A DNA stretch of 64,000 nucleotides from Verrucomicrobiota bacterium (GCA_021325145.1 JAJPHR010000096.1:43201-107200), one strand, 5' to 3'. Positions 10,001-18,508 are shown, counted from the stretch's first letter. Numbers and translations: made by a program. The notes: generated from the sequence alone by a model not told the origin.

Positions 10001-10191
10001 TTGGCCTCGGCACCGGGTCCGAACTCCGCCGTCCCCTGGGGATCGCCGTGGTCGGCGGATTGCTTCTTTCCCAGGTGCTGACGCTTTATACGACTCCGGT
10101 GGTGTACCTCTTTTTCGAACACATGCGGCAGATGTTCCGCCGCTGGCGGCATGGGGAAAGCGCGGAGCCGGCGGTGGCGTATCAAGCTTAA
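7033..10191 (+). CDS. Second RND efflux pump of the operon (MdtC-like)
   Basis: This 1052-residue protein is a paralogue of the preceding pump and begins at an ATG overlapping its stop codon. All key elements remain: the helix 4 pair Asp414-Asp415 in GFVVDDAIVVIEN, the helix 10 lysine in GIVKKNAIMMVDFALDAER, and two repeated 6-helix halves with large periplasmic loops. An N-terminal extension of about 15 residues precedes SISEPFIRRPAGTSLLA. As in MdtABC the two pumps probably assemble into a mixed trimer, with one subunit moving drug and the other mainly coupling protons; since both retain the relay residues I cannot say which is which. No terminator was seen before the convergent toxin gene. 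Confidence 0.9.
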   Translation: MNDRSPDSNAEQIGSISEPFIRRPAGTSLLAIGLFFLGIVAYRSLPVAPMPRIDSPMVSVSASLPGADPATVASSLAAPLERRLGQIAGVNEMTSASTLGSCSITLQFDLNRNVDGAARDVQAAINAAAADLPINLPGPPTYRKVNPADAPIMILAMTSDTLPGVKIFEYGDNIVGQKLSQVEGVSQAFIVGADKSAVRVQINPAALASTGISLEQVRAMLGQVNVDEPKGSLDGSKISYTVTSNDQLVDADDYQKLILTQKQGVPVKLSALGNVIEGVENDRSGGWFGTNRAVLVIVFKQAGANVIDTVDRIKKVMPDVEKWLPPTIKFSPVSDRTQTIRASVNDVQFSLVLSISLVVLVIFLFLRRFWPTFIASVTVPLALAGTAALMYVLHYSLDNLSLMAITISVGFVVDDAIVVIENVFRFIEHGDRPMQAALKGARQIGFTVISMSTSLVAVFIPLLFMGGLVGRIFHEFAVTLSIAVLVSGVISLTLTPMLCSRFLKSESSYGPPNLVYRMSERGFDLFLGVYERGLRWVLRHQIFVLGLAVLTMVATFWLYTTVPKGFLPQQDTGVLQGTVEASQDISFAAMADLQSRVAKIVLDDPDVDTLAGFVGGSGPGGNTVNNGRMFITLKPHGERKSTATQVIDRLRPKLARVPGATLFLQPSQDVRVGGRVGKAQFQYSLTASDLNELNHWSAALMDKLRHTRELKDVNSDQQTGGLQANVVVDRDAASRLGISPALIDNTLYDAFGQRQVSTIYERYNQHHVILEVDPKFQLDPSALQKIFVTSTNGQQVPLAAVAKFQPGNAFLSVNHQGQFPAVTLSFNLGPGVALGDATEIVKKATDELRMPSSVQGSFQGTAQVFQASLSSIPLLIAAALITVYVVLGMLYESLIHPITILSTLPSAGVGALLALMLCGSELSLVSFIGIILLMGIVKKNAIMMVDFALDAERSEGLSPEDAVYKACIIRFRPIMMTTMCALLGALPLAIGLGTGSELRRPLGIAVVGGLLLSQVLTLYTTPVVYLFFEHMRQMFRRWRHGESAEPAVAYQA

Positions 10192-10212
10192 GGGACGGAG
10201 GTTCGTTGTGGT

Positions 10213-10662
10213 TTACACGACACGAACCAGTTTCAATCCCGCCGCTGCCGCCAAGTTCTGCTGGCGCTCGTCGAAGGTGAGAAAGCGGCGGAGGTTAAGT
10301 TCCAAAGCGCATGCCACGTGCAAAACATCGAGCGAACGAGTCCCCAGTTTGGGCGTATGCGCCGCACTTAATTGAGCTGCCCGGTTCAACGCCGCGCGCC
10401 AGAGGACGTCCACTTGAGTCAGGTAGCCGTTTGAGAATTCTTCCCAGAGCAAGGCTTGGGCGGCTGCGGCTTTTTCCAGTGTGATTTCTCCACGGTGAGT
10501 TGCCAAGTTGATGGCATTGATGATTTCAACACGACCGTGATGAGTGACGGGAAAGCTGCCCGCCGTTCGCCGACGCCAAGCCACCATCTCACGTGAGCCG
10601 GTTTGGTGCAGGTACAAAAGTGCCAATGCGCTGGGATCAGCGTAAACCTCCTCAGCGGTCAC
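10213..10662 (-). CDS. PIN-domain ribonuclease toxin (VapC-like)
   Basis: The 149 residues match a single PIN domain. The acidic metal-binding residues are visible as Asp9 (YADPSALALLYL), Glu46 (VEIINAINLA), Asp112 (GTRSLDVLHVA) and Asp131 (FLTFDERQ). The start is GTG at 10660-10662 and has a good ribosome binding site, GAGGAGA, seven bases upstream. It overlaps the antitoxin gene by 11 bases, the usual coupled arrangement. VapC-type toxins cleave tRNA or rRNA when released from the antitoxin; the specific target here is unknown. It is convergent with the efflux operon. Confidence 0.85.
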   Translation of the reverse strand: MTAEEVYADPSALALLYLHQTGSREMVAWRRRTAGSFPVTHHGRVEIINAINLATHRGEITLEKAAAAQALLWEEFSNGYLTQVDVLWRAALNRAAQLSAAHTPKLGTRSLDVLHVACALELNLRRFLTFDERQQNLAAAAGLKLVRVV

Positions 10663-10909
10663 CGCGATTCTCCTCGTGAAGCTTCCGGGTCGCCTCGGGT
10701 GACATCGGTCGCGGCCGCTGTTTTAGTAATAGGGCGTAGTAATCAGGCATCGGGCGGCGACGCTTTACTGGGGCAGCGGGAAGCGTTTTCAAGAGAAAAC
10801 GCGGAACGCCATTGTCAGTGATCACAATTTCGCCGTGCGCCTCCAGCTTGCGCTTAACCGAGCGGAAGTTGGTGCGAATTTCACGGATGCTGGCGGTGGC
10901 GTTGCTCAT
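10652..10909 (-). CDS. Phd/YefM-type antitoxin
   Basis: This 85-residue protein starts at ATG 10907-10909 (an ATG five codons upstream is also possible). The N-terminus, SIREIRTNFRSVKRKLEAHG followed by EIVITDNGVPRFLLK, is the Phd/YefM fold, in which the strand 'vvIt.nG.P...l' follows a DNA-binding helix. The C-terminal half is basic and probably disordered until it wraps the toxin. It precedes and overlaps the PIN toxin gene. Antitoxins of this class repress their own promoter together with the toxin. The reading frame continues far upstream on the minus strand, but that part is the shadow of the PQQ-repeat gene. Confidence 0.78.
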   Translation of the reverse strand: MSNATASIREIRTNFRSVKRKLEAHGEIVITDNGVPRFLLKTLPAAPVKRRRPMPDYYALLLKQRPRPMSPEATRKLHEENRGDR

Positions 10910-10970
10910 AGCTGTGTGTAACATCCCTGTTTCACGCTCAAATGTCAACCACCTTGAAAGGGTGAGCCAG

Positions 10971-12422
10971 TCACTTCCTGGATCCAATAGCGACGAGTTT
11001 CTCGGTGGTGCGGAAGAAAAGAGTTCCACTGGATATGGCCGGAGTGGACAGGCAGATACCGCCGAGATTATTGGTGGCGAGCACGCTGAAGTCTTTCGTG
11101 GCGGGGAGCACGAACACGTCGCCTTGTTCGCCGGTAAAGTAGAGTTTGCCACCGGCGGCCACAGGGGAGGCGGTGAAACCCTGTCCACCGCCGCCGATCC
11201 GTTCGTTATACTGAATCTCACCCGTCTTCGCGTCCAGGCAGGTGACAACTCCATCGGCATCGTCCCAGACGAGGCCACCGACGGCGATGGGCGTTTCAAG
11301 GTAGGTTCCCTTGCGCGGCTGGCACCAGGCGATCGCTTGATTGGTGGCGCTTATTTCGGCAGGCGTGATGTCGCCGGAAGCGTCGAGGCGGACAGCGCGA
11401 ATCGGATGATTTTTGCCGTGGGCGCTGGTGAGGACCACCAGATCCGACGCCAAAATCGGAGAGGCCACGGGGATGTCACCGCCTTCCTTGAGCGTCCACA
11501 ATTGCCGGCCAGTCGCAAAGTCGTAGCCACCGATTTGTTTCCAGCCGTTGACGATGATTTGTGTGCGTGCGGGCGTGACGGCGATGACGGGCGTGGAAAA
11601 GGTTGGGACATCCTTGCGTGGGGTGCGCCAGAGTTGGTGACCGTCGCTGGCATCGAACGCCGCCAGGAATTGCTCGCTGAGGACATCGCACTGGACGATG
11701 ATTTTGCCGTCGCGCAAGAGAGGCGAACTGGAAAATCCCCAGGAGGTGTTGGTCTGGACGTACCAACCGGAATCCATGCGGCCAAGGTCCTTGTGCCAAA
11801 GCTGGTTTCCATCCAGGTCGAAGCAGAAGAGGCCCTCGGAGCCGAATATGGCGGCAATTCGCTGGCCGTCGGTGGCCGGAGTCGAGTTGCAGTGGGTGGA
11901 TTTGGTATGGCGCTTGGCGCGGGGAATGGACTCCAGGGCGAGTTTGTCCCAGAGGATTTTTCCGTCGGACTTGTTGAGGCAGAGGAGCCGCCATTGGTGC
12001 GTCTCCATTTCGGTATACGAACCGACATCGCCATAGAGGCCAATTTTGAGATCGGGTTTCGCGCCGGGTTTCACCGCAGTGGTGACGTAAATGCGGTCCC
12101 CCCAAACAATCGGTGAAGCGTGGCCGAGACCCGGGATGGGCGTTTGCCAGCGGACGTTCTCTCCCGACCCGATATTCCAGGTGACCGGCGCCGGGTCATC
12201 GGAAACACCGCTGGAGTGCGGACCGCGGAATTGGGGCCAGTTCGCGGTGGAGTCGCCGAAAGCGCCACTGGCCGCCTGCAGCCATGCGCATAAGACCAAC
12301 AGCGCGACGGGCCCGCGTGTGGATATCAAGGACGGCTTCACGAGCGGATGCATTCCGAAGTTTGGAGTCCCGGCTTTAGCTGGCGGCGCTCCCGAACCGC
12401 CGAGCACATTGAAAATTTTCAT
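10971..12422 (-). CDS. Exported PQQ-type beta-propeller protein
   Basis: The protein has a hydrophobic signal segment (GPVALLVLCAWLQAASGAFG) followed by ANWPQFRGPHSSG, the usual opening of the Verrucomicrobia/Planctomycetes family of BamB-like propellers. Blade motifs repeat through the protein: LLCLNKSDGKILWDK, LFCFDLDGNQLWHKDL, LAAFDASDGHQLWRT, GYDFATGRQLWTL and VTCLDAKTGEIQY. Its catalytic role is unknown; relatives are annotated as PQQ-binding-like repeat proteins, and no cofactor site is certain. ATG 12422 has an AGGA ribosome binding site at good spacing. Between this start and the signal segment lies a dispersed repeat encoding GGSGAPPAKAGTPNF. ATG 12353 is the alternative start. Confidence 0.82.
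   Translation of the reverse strand: MKIFNVLGGSGAPPAKAGTPNFGMHPLVKPSLISTRGPVALLVLCAWLQAASGAFGDSTANWPQFRGPHSSGVSDDPAPVTWNIGSGENVRWQTPIPGLGHASPIVWGDRIYVTTAVKPGAKPDLKIGLYGDVGSYTEMETHQWRLLCLNKSDGKILWDKLALESIPRAKRHTKSTHCNSTPATDGQRIAAIFGSEGLFCFDLDGNQLWHKDLGRMDSGWYVQTNTSWGFSSSPLLRDGKIIVQCDVLSEQFLAAFDASDGHQLWRTPRKDVPTFSTPVIAVTPARTQIIVNGWKQIGGYDFATGRQLWTLKEGGDIPVASPILASDLVVLTSAHGKNHPIRAVRLDASGDITPAEISATNQAIAWCQPRKGTYLETPIAVGGLVWDDADGVVTCLDAKTGEIQYNERIGGGGQGFTASPVAAGGKLYFTGEQGDVFVLPATKDFSVLATNNLGGICLSTPAISSGTLFFRTTEKLVAIGSRK
12356..12410 (-). repeat. Dispersed repeat encoding GGSGAPPAKAGTPNF within a gene start
   Basis: The stretch reads GCCAGCTAAAGCCGGGACTC and neighbours on the minus strand, a short imperfect palindrome. 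Weakly related sequence (CGGGACTCCAAACTC) occurs at about 43612-43627. It lies in frame between a plausible start codon and the signal peptide of the PQQ-repeat protein. Confidence 0.4.
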
Positions 12423-13275
12423 AGTCATCCTGCTTGCATGGCCCTGCCGCCTGAAGGCGGGATTTCATCCCAACTGCCGCGCTCGTGCCAAACCGAGGCG
12501 GGCTTTCGTTCCAGGTTAATCACCAGCTCCGCGCGGGCTGTTTTGCGTTCCTTCCATTTCCCGGCTTCTTAGCACGATTCCTCCTCGCCAGCAATATATA
12601 TGTCAGCAACCCGCTTCTGCCTTTAGCGCAACTTTCCGTGTATGCCCACACTTTGGCTTGCGAGCAAGAAAAATTCACTTGTGTTCAAGGAAAGTGTGTG
12701 CTAATCCAAGTGCTGACGAAGGATTGGAGGGAATCCCGAGGCGGGGGGCGCGCCATTGAGCGCGTGGCAAGGGTGAATTTTGCCCGGCTCTGTCGGGAGG
12801 CTCCAGCAGGGGCCCTCGGGGTAAAGCCGGGTTGGTTCTTTGACAACTTAAAGACAAGTTCGCCGGCGTGGACGCCGGAAACATCAACCACCAAGCTCCA
12901 AACACCCGCCTTCGCTGGGAAGCTACGGCACGGCGAGCCAGAAAAGAACCAAAGCCCAAGGTCCGAAGGCTGGAAGGCAGCCGGAGGCGCTGCTTCTACC
13001 GGACATGGGTAAATTAAACCACCAAGGCGAATAATTAAGGTGAATTAAAGCAAATTAAAGTAAATTAAACCTCGTTTTTTGGCGGTGAAAAACTGTCCCA
13101 AGCCTCGGAATTGGTGCAAGCTGCTGATGGTCAGTGAATTATATGGAGACGGGATGCTTTCATAGCTCGGGTGTCGTTCAGGGATAAAAAAGACCCAAAG
13201 GACGACAGGAAGTGCGCTGGAATCGAGAAATATCGCGGTCGCCGGAAACTCTCCTCGTCCTTCCTCTGCCCACCC
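12423..13275. other. Gene-free stretch with low-complexity repeats
   Basis: No reading frame here has a recognisable domain or codon pattern. The segment from 13009 to 13072 is AT-rich with short direct repeats of GTAAATTAAAC/AAATTAAAG type. The part from about 12740 to 13005 consists of GC-rich fragments resembling other intergenic repeats (for example CCGAAGGCTGGAAGGCAGCC). I see no tRNA, terminator or convincing promoter. Confidence 0.5.
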
Positions 13276-15468
13276 TTACGGCGAACGCACTTCGTAAAAC
13301 CGTCGCGGGTAGGCGGCGGCGTTGGTATCGGTGAAGAGAAAAGTGCCGCCGTTAGTGGGCGTGGCTGTAGCGAGGTTCGTCCAATTGATGAGATTGGTCG
13401 TCGCCCAAACGCTGTAGGTGGCGCCCGCCGGATTGTTGATGCGAAGCTGGACTTGGCCGGGCGCGGCTGTGGACGTGCCGGTTACTGTGACCGTCATCGT
13501 CGCGGTTGACGAAGACTCATAGGCGCCGATGTCGATGCGGCCGCCCACGACGCGCGGTTGGCCGCGCTGATCGGTGTCGGGCGGCGGCGTAAAGGCCGGG
13601 TCACCGGCATTGATCGCCGGGCTGTTGGTCAAGAGCGCCATGGTCAGCGTGGGGCCGCCGTTGGGGGCGAGCGGGCCGAGACGTGGATCCAGGTTCGTGT
13701 GGCTGTTTGCGCCAAAGGCTGGAGTCGCGTCTGAACTGATGTTGTAGCCCTGGTCGGTAATTATTCCGAAGGCATTGGACGCATTGGTGCCGTAAGCCAG
13801 GATGGTGTCCTTGAGGTCAAGCGTCCCGCCGTTGTTCGCGATGTTCGCGCCGAAGCCCAGGCCAGTCGCTCCAGCCGGGCCGTTGACGTAACCAGCGCTG
13901 CCGTTCGTTCCGCCTGCGCCACCGGGTCCGCCCAGAGCCGCTCCGCTGGCGAAGGTGCAATTGCTCACCCCGGCAAATCCGGTGTTGAAAAGGCCGCCGC
14001 CGTATCCGTTGCCGCCGATGCCACCGGCTCCGCCGTAGTGTCCCGCCGGCGGCGCATTGCCGCCCTGGCCACCCTGGCCGCCCGTGCTCGTGTTTTGGAA
14101 AAAGGTGCAATTAATGATCGTGTTGGTTCCGAGATTGCAGAGCGCCCCGCCTTCGGAATTCGTGCCTGTTTTGCCCGTGCTCCCATCGAAATTGCTGTAG
14201 GGAGCGCCGCCTGCGCTGGCACCCCCTTTGACAGCATTGTTATTGAAGGTGGTGTCGAGGATGGCAGCCGTCGCGTTTGCCGCATTATAGAGTCCCGCGC
14301 CCGCGCCCAACCCACCGACGCCGCCCAGCCCCGGACCATTCGCCGGGCCGATGCCTCCGCTCCCGCCGATTCCGCCGGTGGCCGCGCCACTGGCGACGCT
14401 GCAATTAGTCACGGCCGCAAACCCGCCATTGTAGAATGCCCCACCGCAAGCATCGCCACCGCTGCCGCCCGCGCCGCCATAATGGCCGCCCGTGGGTGCG
14501 TCGCCGCCGCGGCCACCCGCGCCGCCGAGGGCATTGTTCGTCAGAAACATGCAGTTTACAATCACGTTGGTCCCAAAGCTGCATAGCGCTCCCCCGCGGG
14601 CCGCCCCGCCAGACATGCCGGTTGCCCCATCAAAGCCGCTGAAGGGACTGCCGCCCGGACTGGCGCCACCCTGGACGGAATTGCTGCTGAAAATACAACT
14701 GTAGATTGCGACGGTTGCGTTGGAGGCGTTGTAAATTGCGGCCGCGGATCCCACACCCCCCGGGCCGCCGAATCCCGGCCCATATTGTCCGCCGCTCCCG
14801 CCCGCGCCGCCCGCGCCGCCGATGGCAGTGTTGCCGACGAAGGCGCAGTTCGTGGCCATGAAGAAATTCAGATTATAAATCGCACCACCGGAACCATCGC
14901 CGCCGTTGCCTCCGTTGCCCGCGTAGTGACCGCTGCCGATTCCCGCGCCACCCGCACCTCCCGGTCCGCCGACCGCCGAGTTCGTCAGGAACGTGCAATT
15001 AACCAGGTAGTTGCTGCCCTGATTGTAAATCGCGCCGCCCAAGCCATTGGTGCCGGTGCCGCCCGGTGTGCCGGAGAAGCTGGCCGTGGTGCCGGCGTAA
15101 CCCGTCGCGCCGAGACTGAAGCCGCCGGCGAGCGTCAGATTCGTCAGGTAAAAGGATACATTCGATGCCACCGTGAAGATTCGGTTGCTGTTGCCACTGA
15201 TGACCACGTGATGGCCGGTGGCGTCCAGGATCGTGTTCGTTGTGATTTGAAGCGTGCCCGTGTTGGTGATCTGGCCATCGAAAGCCAACACGATGGTGCC
15301 GCCCGAGGCCAGCGCGGTTTGCAGGCTGGAGAAGGAGTTGTTGGTCAGGGTGGTGGAAGCGTCCGACTGCCAGTTCAGCAGAAATGCGAATGCGACGGTG
15401 AAAATCCAGGATGCTTTCGCCGCGGCCGTGGAAACACATCCGTCTGAATGAAAATGTGGAAGGCTCAT
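13276..15468 (-). CDS. Secreted Gly-rich parallel beta-helix protein, choice-of-anchor Q type
   Basis: ATG 15466-15468 lies one base after the stop of the sigma-54 activator, so the two are probably co-translated. A signal segment (ASWIFTVAFAFLLNWQSDA) precedes NNSFSSLQTALASGGTIVLA, the first coil of a right-handed beta-helix. The middle, about 400 residues, alternates Asn/Cys coils such as NCTFLTNSAV with Gly-rich loops (GGPGGAGGAG, GGSGGDACGG) in roughly four long repeats. The end contains DQRGQPRVVGGRIDIGAYE, the hallmark of the choice-of-anchor Q domain, followed by the short C-terminal domain (YSVWATTNLINW, RRFYEVRSP). It may be a surface protein or a substrate of the secretion system it is encoded with; that is inferred from position. 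Confidence 0.8.
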   Translation of the reverse strand: MSLPHFHSDGCVSTAAAKASWIFTVAFAFLLNWQSDASTTLTNNSFSSLQTALASGGTIVLAFDGQITNTGTLQITTNTILDATGHHVVISGNSNRIFTVASNVSFYLTNLTLAGGFSLGATGYAGTTASFSGTPGGTGTNGLGGAIYNQGSNYLVNCTFLTNSAVGGPGGAGGAGIGSGHYAGNGGNGGDGSGGAIYNLNFFMATNCAFVGNTAIGGAGGAGGSGGQYGPGFGGPGGVGSAAAIYNASNATVAIYSCIFSSNSVQGGASPGGSPFSGFDGATGMSGGAARGGALCSFGTNVIVNCMFLTNNALGGAGGRGGDAPTGGHYGGAGGSGGDACGGAFYNGGFAAVTNCSVASGAATGGIGGSGGIGPANGPGLGGVGGLGAGAGLYNAANATAAILDTTFNNNAVKGGASAGGAPYSNFDGSTGKTGTNSEGGALCNLGTNTIINCTFFQNTSTGGQGGQGGNAPPAGHYGGAGGIGGNGYGGGLFNTGFAGVSNCTFASGAALGGPGGAGGTNGSAGYVNGPAGATGLGFGANIANNGGTLDLKDTILAYGTNASNAFGIITDQGYNISSDATPAFGANSHTNLDPRLGPLAPNGGPTLTMALLTNSPAINAGDPAFTPPPDTDQRGQPRVVGGRIDIGAYESSSTATMTVTVTGTSTAAPGQVQLRINNPAGATYSVWATTNLINWTNLATATPTNGGTFLFTDTNAAAYPRRFYEVRSP

Positions 15469-15469
15469 C

Positions 15470-16840
15470 TCAGTGCCCGTCCACCTGGCAACCCAATTCC
15501 CGGAGCCGTTGCAGTTTGTAGAGCAGCGCGCGACGGCTGATGCCGAGAGCTTTGGCGGTTTCGGTGCGATTGAAGTCATGTTTGCGCAACGCTTCCAAAA
15601 CTGCCTGGCGTTCGATCTCCTCCAGTCGTTCCGCATCGGCTGGTTCCGCGCTGGCGGGCGCTGGTCTCGTTGCGCCGCGCACGCGCGCGGGCAGATGCTC
15701 GGGGAGGATCAGTTCGCCGCTGGAAAGCAGCGCGGCGCGCTCCATCGCATTCCGCAATTCGCGCACATTCCCCGGCCAGTTATAGCGCTGCAGTTGATCC
15801 GTCGCCGCCGAGGAGAGTCGAGCCCGGCCTTTTGTCAATTCCGTCAGGATCAGCGCCGCCAGCGGCAGGATGTCCTCCGGCCGCTCGCGCAAAGGCGGGA
15901 CATTCAACTCCACGACATTCAAACGGTAATACAAGTCTTCCCGAAAACGGCCCGCTTTGACCTCCTCTTCCAGGTTGCGATTGGTGGCGGCGAGGATGCG
16001 CGCGTTTACGCGGATCTCCGCGTTCGAGCCGATCCGTTGAAATCGGCCATCCTGGGCCACGCGCAGCAGCTTCGCCTGAAGCTTGGGCGACATCTCCGCG
16101 ATCTCATCCAGGAAGATGGTTCCGTTATTGGCCTGTTCAAAGCGTCCAATCCGCTGCGCGACCGCGCCGGTAAACGAACCTTTTTCGTGACCGAACAATT
16201 CGCTCTCCAGCAGGTCCTCGGGGATCGCCGCGCAGTTGACTTTTACGAGAGGGCCGGCGGCGCGCGGGCTCCAGCCGTGAATGACGTCCGCCAGCACTTC
16301 CTTGCCCACGCCGCTTTCGCCGGTAATAAGAATGCGGCTCTCCGAAGGCGCCACGAGCGAGGCGTCGCGAAAAACCGCTTCCATCAGCGGGCTGCGCGCG
16401 ATGATGTGTTCGGGCAATTGCCGGTTCTCGCTGAACTTGAGCGGCGCATGCTGGCTGAGCCCAGTGGCCGTTCGCACTGCCGCAAGCAGTTCGTCGAGAT
16501 CGATGGGCTTGGCGAGATAATCGACCGCACCGTCCCGGATTGCGCCCACGGCTTCGCGGACGTCCGTGTACGCCGTGACCAGCAGAATCGGCAACTGCGC
16601 ATGTTCCTTGCGCGCCAGCCGCAACGTTTCCAATCCCGTCAGCCCCGGCATCCGCACATCCGAAATCATCATGTTGATTGGCTCCGCGCGCAACACTTCG
16701 AGCGCCCGCTGGCCGGAATCGACGGGAACCGTCTTGAGCCCCTGGCTGCTCAGAAACGAGTCGAGCAGACTCCGCTGGCCTGGATCGTCATCGACAATGA
16801 GGATTCGAGGCGCGGGCGGGGTGGGGGATTCGAGGGGCAT
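15470..16840 (-). CDS. Sigma-54-dependent response regulator (NtrC family)
   Basis: From ATG 16840 the protein has 456 residues and three domains. The receiver has the acidic pocket at Asp17-19, phospho-acceptor Asp61 in ISDVRMPG and Lys111 in AKPID. The AAA+ core has Walker A GESGVGK (174-180), the sigma-54 contact loop as GSFTGA (221-226, the usual GAFTGA with one Ala to Ser change) and Walker B TIFLDEIAEM (241-250). The C-terminal Fis helix-turn-helix reads FNRTETAKALGISRRALLYKLQ. It lies 174 bases after the kinase gene, its likely partner, at the end of the type II secretion operon. A strong sigma-54 promoter precedes that operon, so it probably activates its own transcription unit. Confidence 0.92.
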   Translation of the reverse strand: MPLESPTPPAPRILIVDDDPGQRSLLDSFLSSQGLKTVPVDSGQRALEVLRAEPINMMISDVRMPGLTGLETLRLARKEHAQLPILLVTAYTDVREAVGAIRDGAVDYLAKPIDLDELLAAVRTATGLSQHAPLKFSENRQLPEHIIARSPLMEAVFRDASLVAPSESRILITGESGVGKEVLADVIHGWSPRAAGPLVKVNCAAIPEDLLESELFGHEKGSFTGAVAQRIGRFEQANNGTIFLDEIAEMSPKLQAKLLRVAQDGRFQRIGSNAEIRVNARILAATNRNLEEEVKAGRFREDLYYRLNVVELNVPPLRERPEDILPLAALILTELTKGRARLSSAATDQLQRYNWPGNVRELRNAMERAALLSSGELILPEHLPARVRGATRPAPASAEPADAERLEEIERQAVLEALRKHDFNRTETAKALGISRRALLYKLQRLRELGCQVDGH

Positions 16841-16874
16841 GAATTTACGCAAGAAAAGCATCAAGCACCAACAT

Positions 16875-16963
16875 CCAGGCACCAGATAAGCTCCAAGCAT
16901 CAAGCGCAAAAAGCGGGCTGAGCTGCCTTGGGGTTTGTGGCTTGGAGCTGATCTGGTGCCTGG
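16875..16963. repeat. Long inverted repeat between kinase and activator genes
   Basis: The left arm 16875-16898 and right arm 16940-16963 are complementary at 23 of 24 positions, separated by 41 bases. The arms contain the recurring words CCAAG, GCTCC and GGCACCA seen also at 35098-35125 and 36538-36592. RNA from the operon would fold into a stable stem here, upstream of the activator start at 16840, and could alter transcript stability or expression ratio. No U-run follows, so it is not a typical terminator. Confidence 0.7.
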
Positions 16964-17014
16964 TGCCTGGAATTTTGTTTTTCGCCATGGGCGCGGTGCT
17001 TGGTGCTTAAACCA

Positions 17015-18508
17015 TCAATTATTTTTGCCAAACAGCTTCAAGTGCGTAAGCCGGAAAATCGCCCCGCTCGGCTCGTTCGGCAGGCACGCAATTTCCCAGC
17101 CATGAGCCAGCACGATTTGCTGGACCACGGCGAGGCCGAGGCCGGTTCCTTTTTCCTGCGTGGTAAAGTACGGTTTGAAAATTTCCTCCCGATGTTCCGG
17201 CGCGACTCCGGGGCCATTGTCGGCTATTTCGAGAAACGCTCCCGCGCCATTGCGTTTTCCGGCGCGGATGGTGATTTGTCCGTTCATCGGCACGGCTTGA
17301 ACGGCGTTCAGAACCAGATTAAACAGCGTCTGGCGCAGCAATTGTTCATCGGCTTCGATAATGAGCGGTTCGGCCTGCACCTGCAACTGGACCTTTTTCT
17401 CCTCCAGATCGTAGTTCAATGCGCGCGCGACTTCGCTGACGACGCCATTGACATTGGTGGCTGCGCGGCGGACCTCGCGGGGGCGCGAGTAATTGATAAA
17501 CTCATTCAATTGCGCGGCCACCCGGTCGGCTTCGTCGATGATCTCACGCGATTTGCCGCGAACTTCCGTCGAAGCGTCCGGCTGCTTGGAAATCATCTGG
17601 GCCAGGCCGCGAATGATGTTCAGCGGGTTGCGCGTTTCGTGGGCCAGACCCGCCGCCGCGAGATTCATCTGCTTCAGGTGCGAATTCAACTCGCTGACGC
17701 GAACCAAACGGATTTGGAGATCGGACGTTTTCGAAAGGCTGCGCCACGCGAGCCCGTACCCGGCCACCGAAACCGCGGCCAAACAGCCTATGAAAATTCG
17801 GAGGGATAAGTCATGAGCGACGGTCGAGATCAAATTTTGGGTGGACATCACCATGATAAATCCATGCACGCCGTTTTTCGAAATTATCGCCTTGATTTCC
17901 TCTTCGCTCAACCTCGGCCTGCGCGACCGGAAGGAGGGCGGACCGCGCGGTCCGTCCGGATTGCTACCGGGAGGCGAAGCATTCGTCGAATCGGAGGCCT
18001 GGCTGGGCCTCGGCTCAAACTCCGGTCGCGGCGGTGGCGGGCCGCCGTCATCGAAGGGAGGCGTCGCGTTGGTGCCGGGCCTCGGCGGGAAGTGTTCCAC
18101 CACGATGTTGGTCGCCAAATCCACCAGGTTCATCAGCGTGACGGTCTGGGCTTTGTCATCCCAATATCCGTCGCGCGGAACTTCGCCTTTGGGAACATCG
18201 ATGGGCGCAAGGGGCGCGCCCGCCGCCGCCACCACTTCATTGCTGACGTTGAGCAACTCGACCGACTGGACTTCACCCTGTTTGACCAGTTCGTTGAGCG
18301 CGGACTCAACCCGCTCCCGCGTGACAAAGAAGCGCTGCGAGCGCATGACCAGCGCCAGGACGCTGGAAATGTCCTGGGCGCGGTGTCGAAGCGCGTTGCG
18401 GGCGGAGCGCCGCACCCGGATATGTTCGGCCGTCTGCCAGCCGATCAGGACCAACCAGATGGCCAGCAGCGTTCCGTAAACGAACCAACTGCGGCGTGTC
18501 ATCTTCAT
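17015..18508 (-). CDS. Membrane histidine kinase (NtrB/ZraS-like)
   Basis: The 497-residue sensor has two membrane helices (about residues 9-24 and 238-255) enclosing a periplasmic domain with a Pro/Gly/Ser-rich stretch (about 140-200). The H-box is GLAHETRNPLNIIRG with phospho-acceptor His290; the ATP-binding domain shows an N-box (FNLVLNAVQAV), G1 (DNGPG) and the lid GTGLGLAVVQQIV. The HETRNPL form of the H-box is typical of kinases that pair with NtrC-type activators. The gene begins five bases after the secretin C-terminal gene and is followed by the sigma-54 activator, so the two form a two-component system inside the secretion operon. The signal is unknown. Confidence 0.9.
   Translation of the reverse strand: MKMTRRSWFVYGTLLAIWLVLIGWQTAEHIRVRRSARNALRHRAQDISSVLALVMRSQRFFVTRERVESALNELVKQGEVQSVELLNVSNEVVAAAGAPLAPIDVPKGEVPRDGYWDDKAQTVTLMNLVDLATNIVVEHFPPRPGTNATPPFDDGGPPPPRPEFEPRPSQASDSTNASPPGSNPDGPRGPPSFRSRRPRLSEEEIKAIISKNGVHGFIMVMSTQNLISTVAHDLSLRIFIGCLAAVSVAGYGLAWRSLSKTSDLQIRLVRVSELNSHLKQMNLAAAGLAHETRNPLNIIRGLAQMISKQPDASTEVRGKSREIIDEADRVAAQLNEFINYSRPREVRRAATNVNGVVSEVARALNYDLEEKKVQLQVQAEPLIIEADEQLLRQTLFNLVLNAVQAVPMNGQITIRAGKRNGAGAFLEIADNGPGVAPEHREEIFKPYFTTQEKGTGLGLAVVQQIVLAHGWEIACLPNEPSGAIFRLTHLKLFGKNN

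Noticed and set aside
12485..13012. 175-residue frame in the gene-free stretch
   Set aside because: No domain, spans several repeat-like fragments and lacks a ribosome site.
13009..13072. AT-rich AAATTAAA repeats as a CRISPR or origin iteron array
   Set aside because: Units are too short, irregular and without spacers or neighbouring cas/rep genes.
15473..16921. Long plus-strand frame opposite the sigma-54 activator
   Set aside because: Antisense shadow caused by high third-position GC; no domain and Arg/Gln-rich composition.
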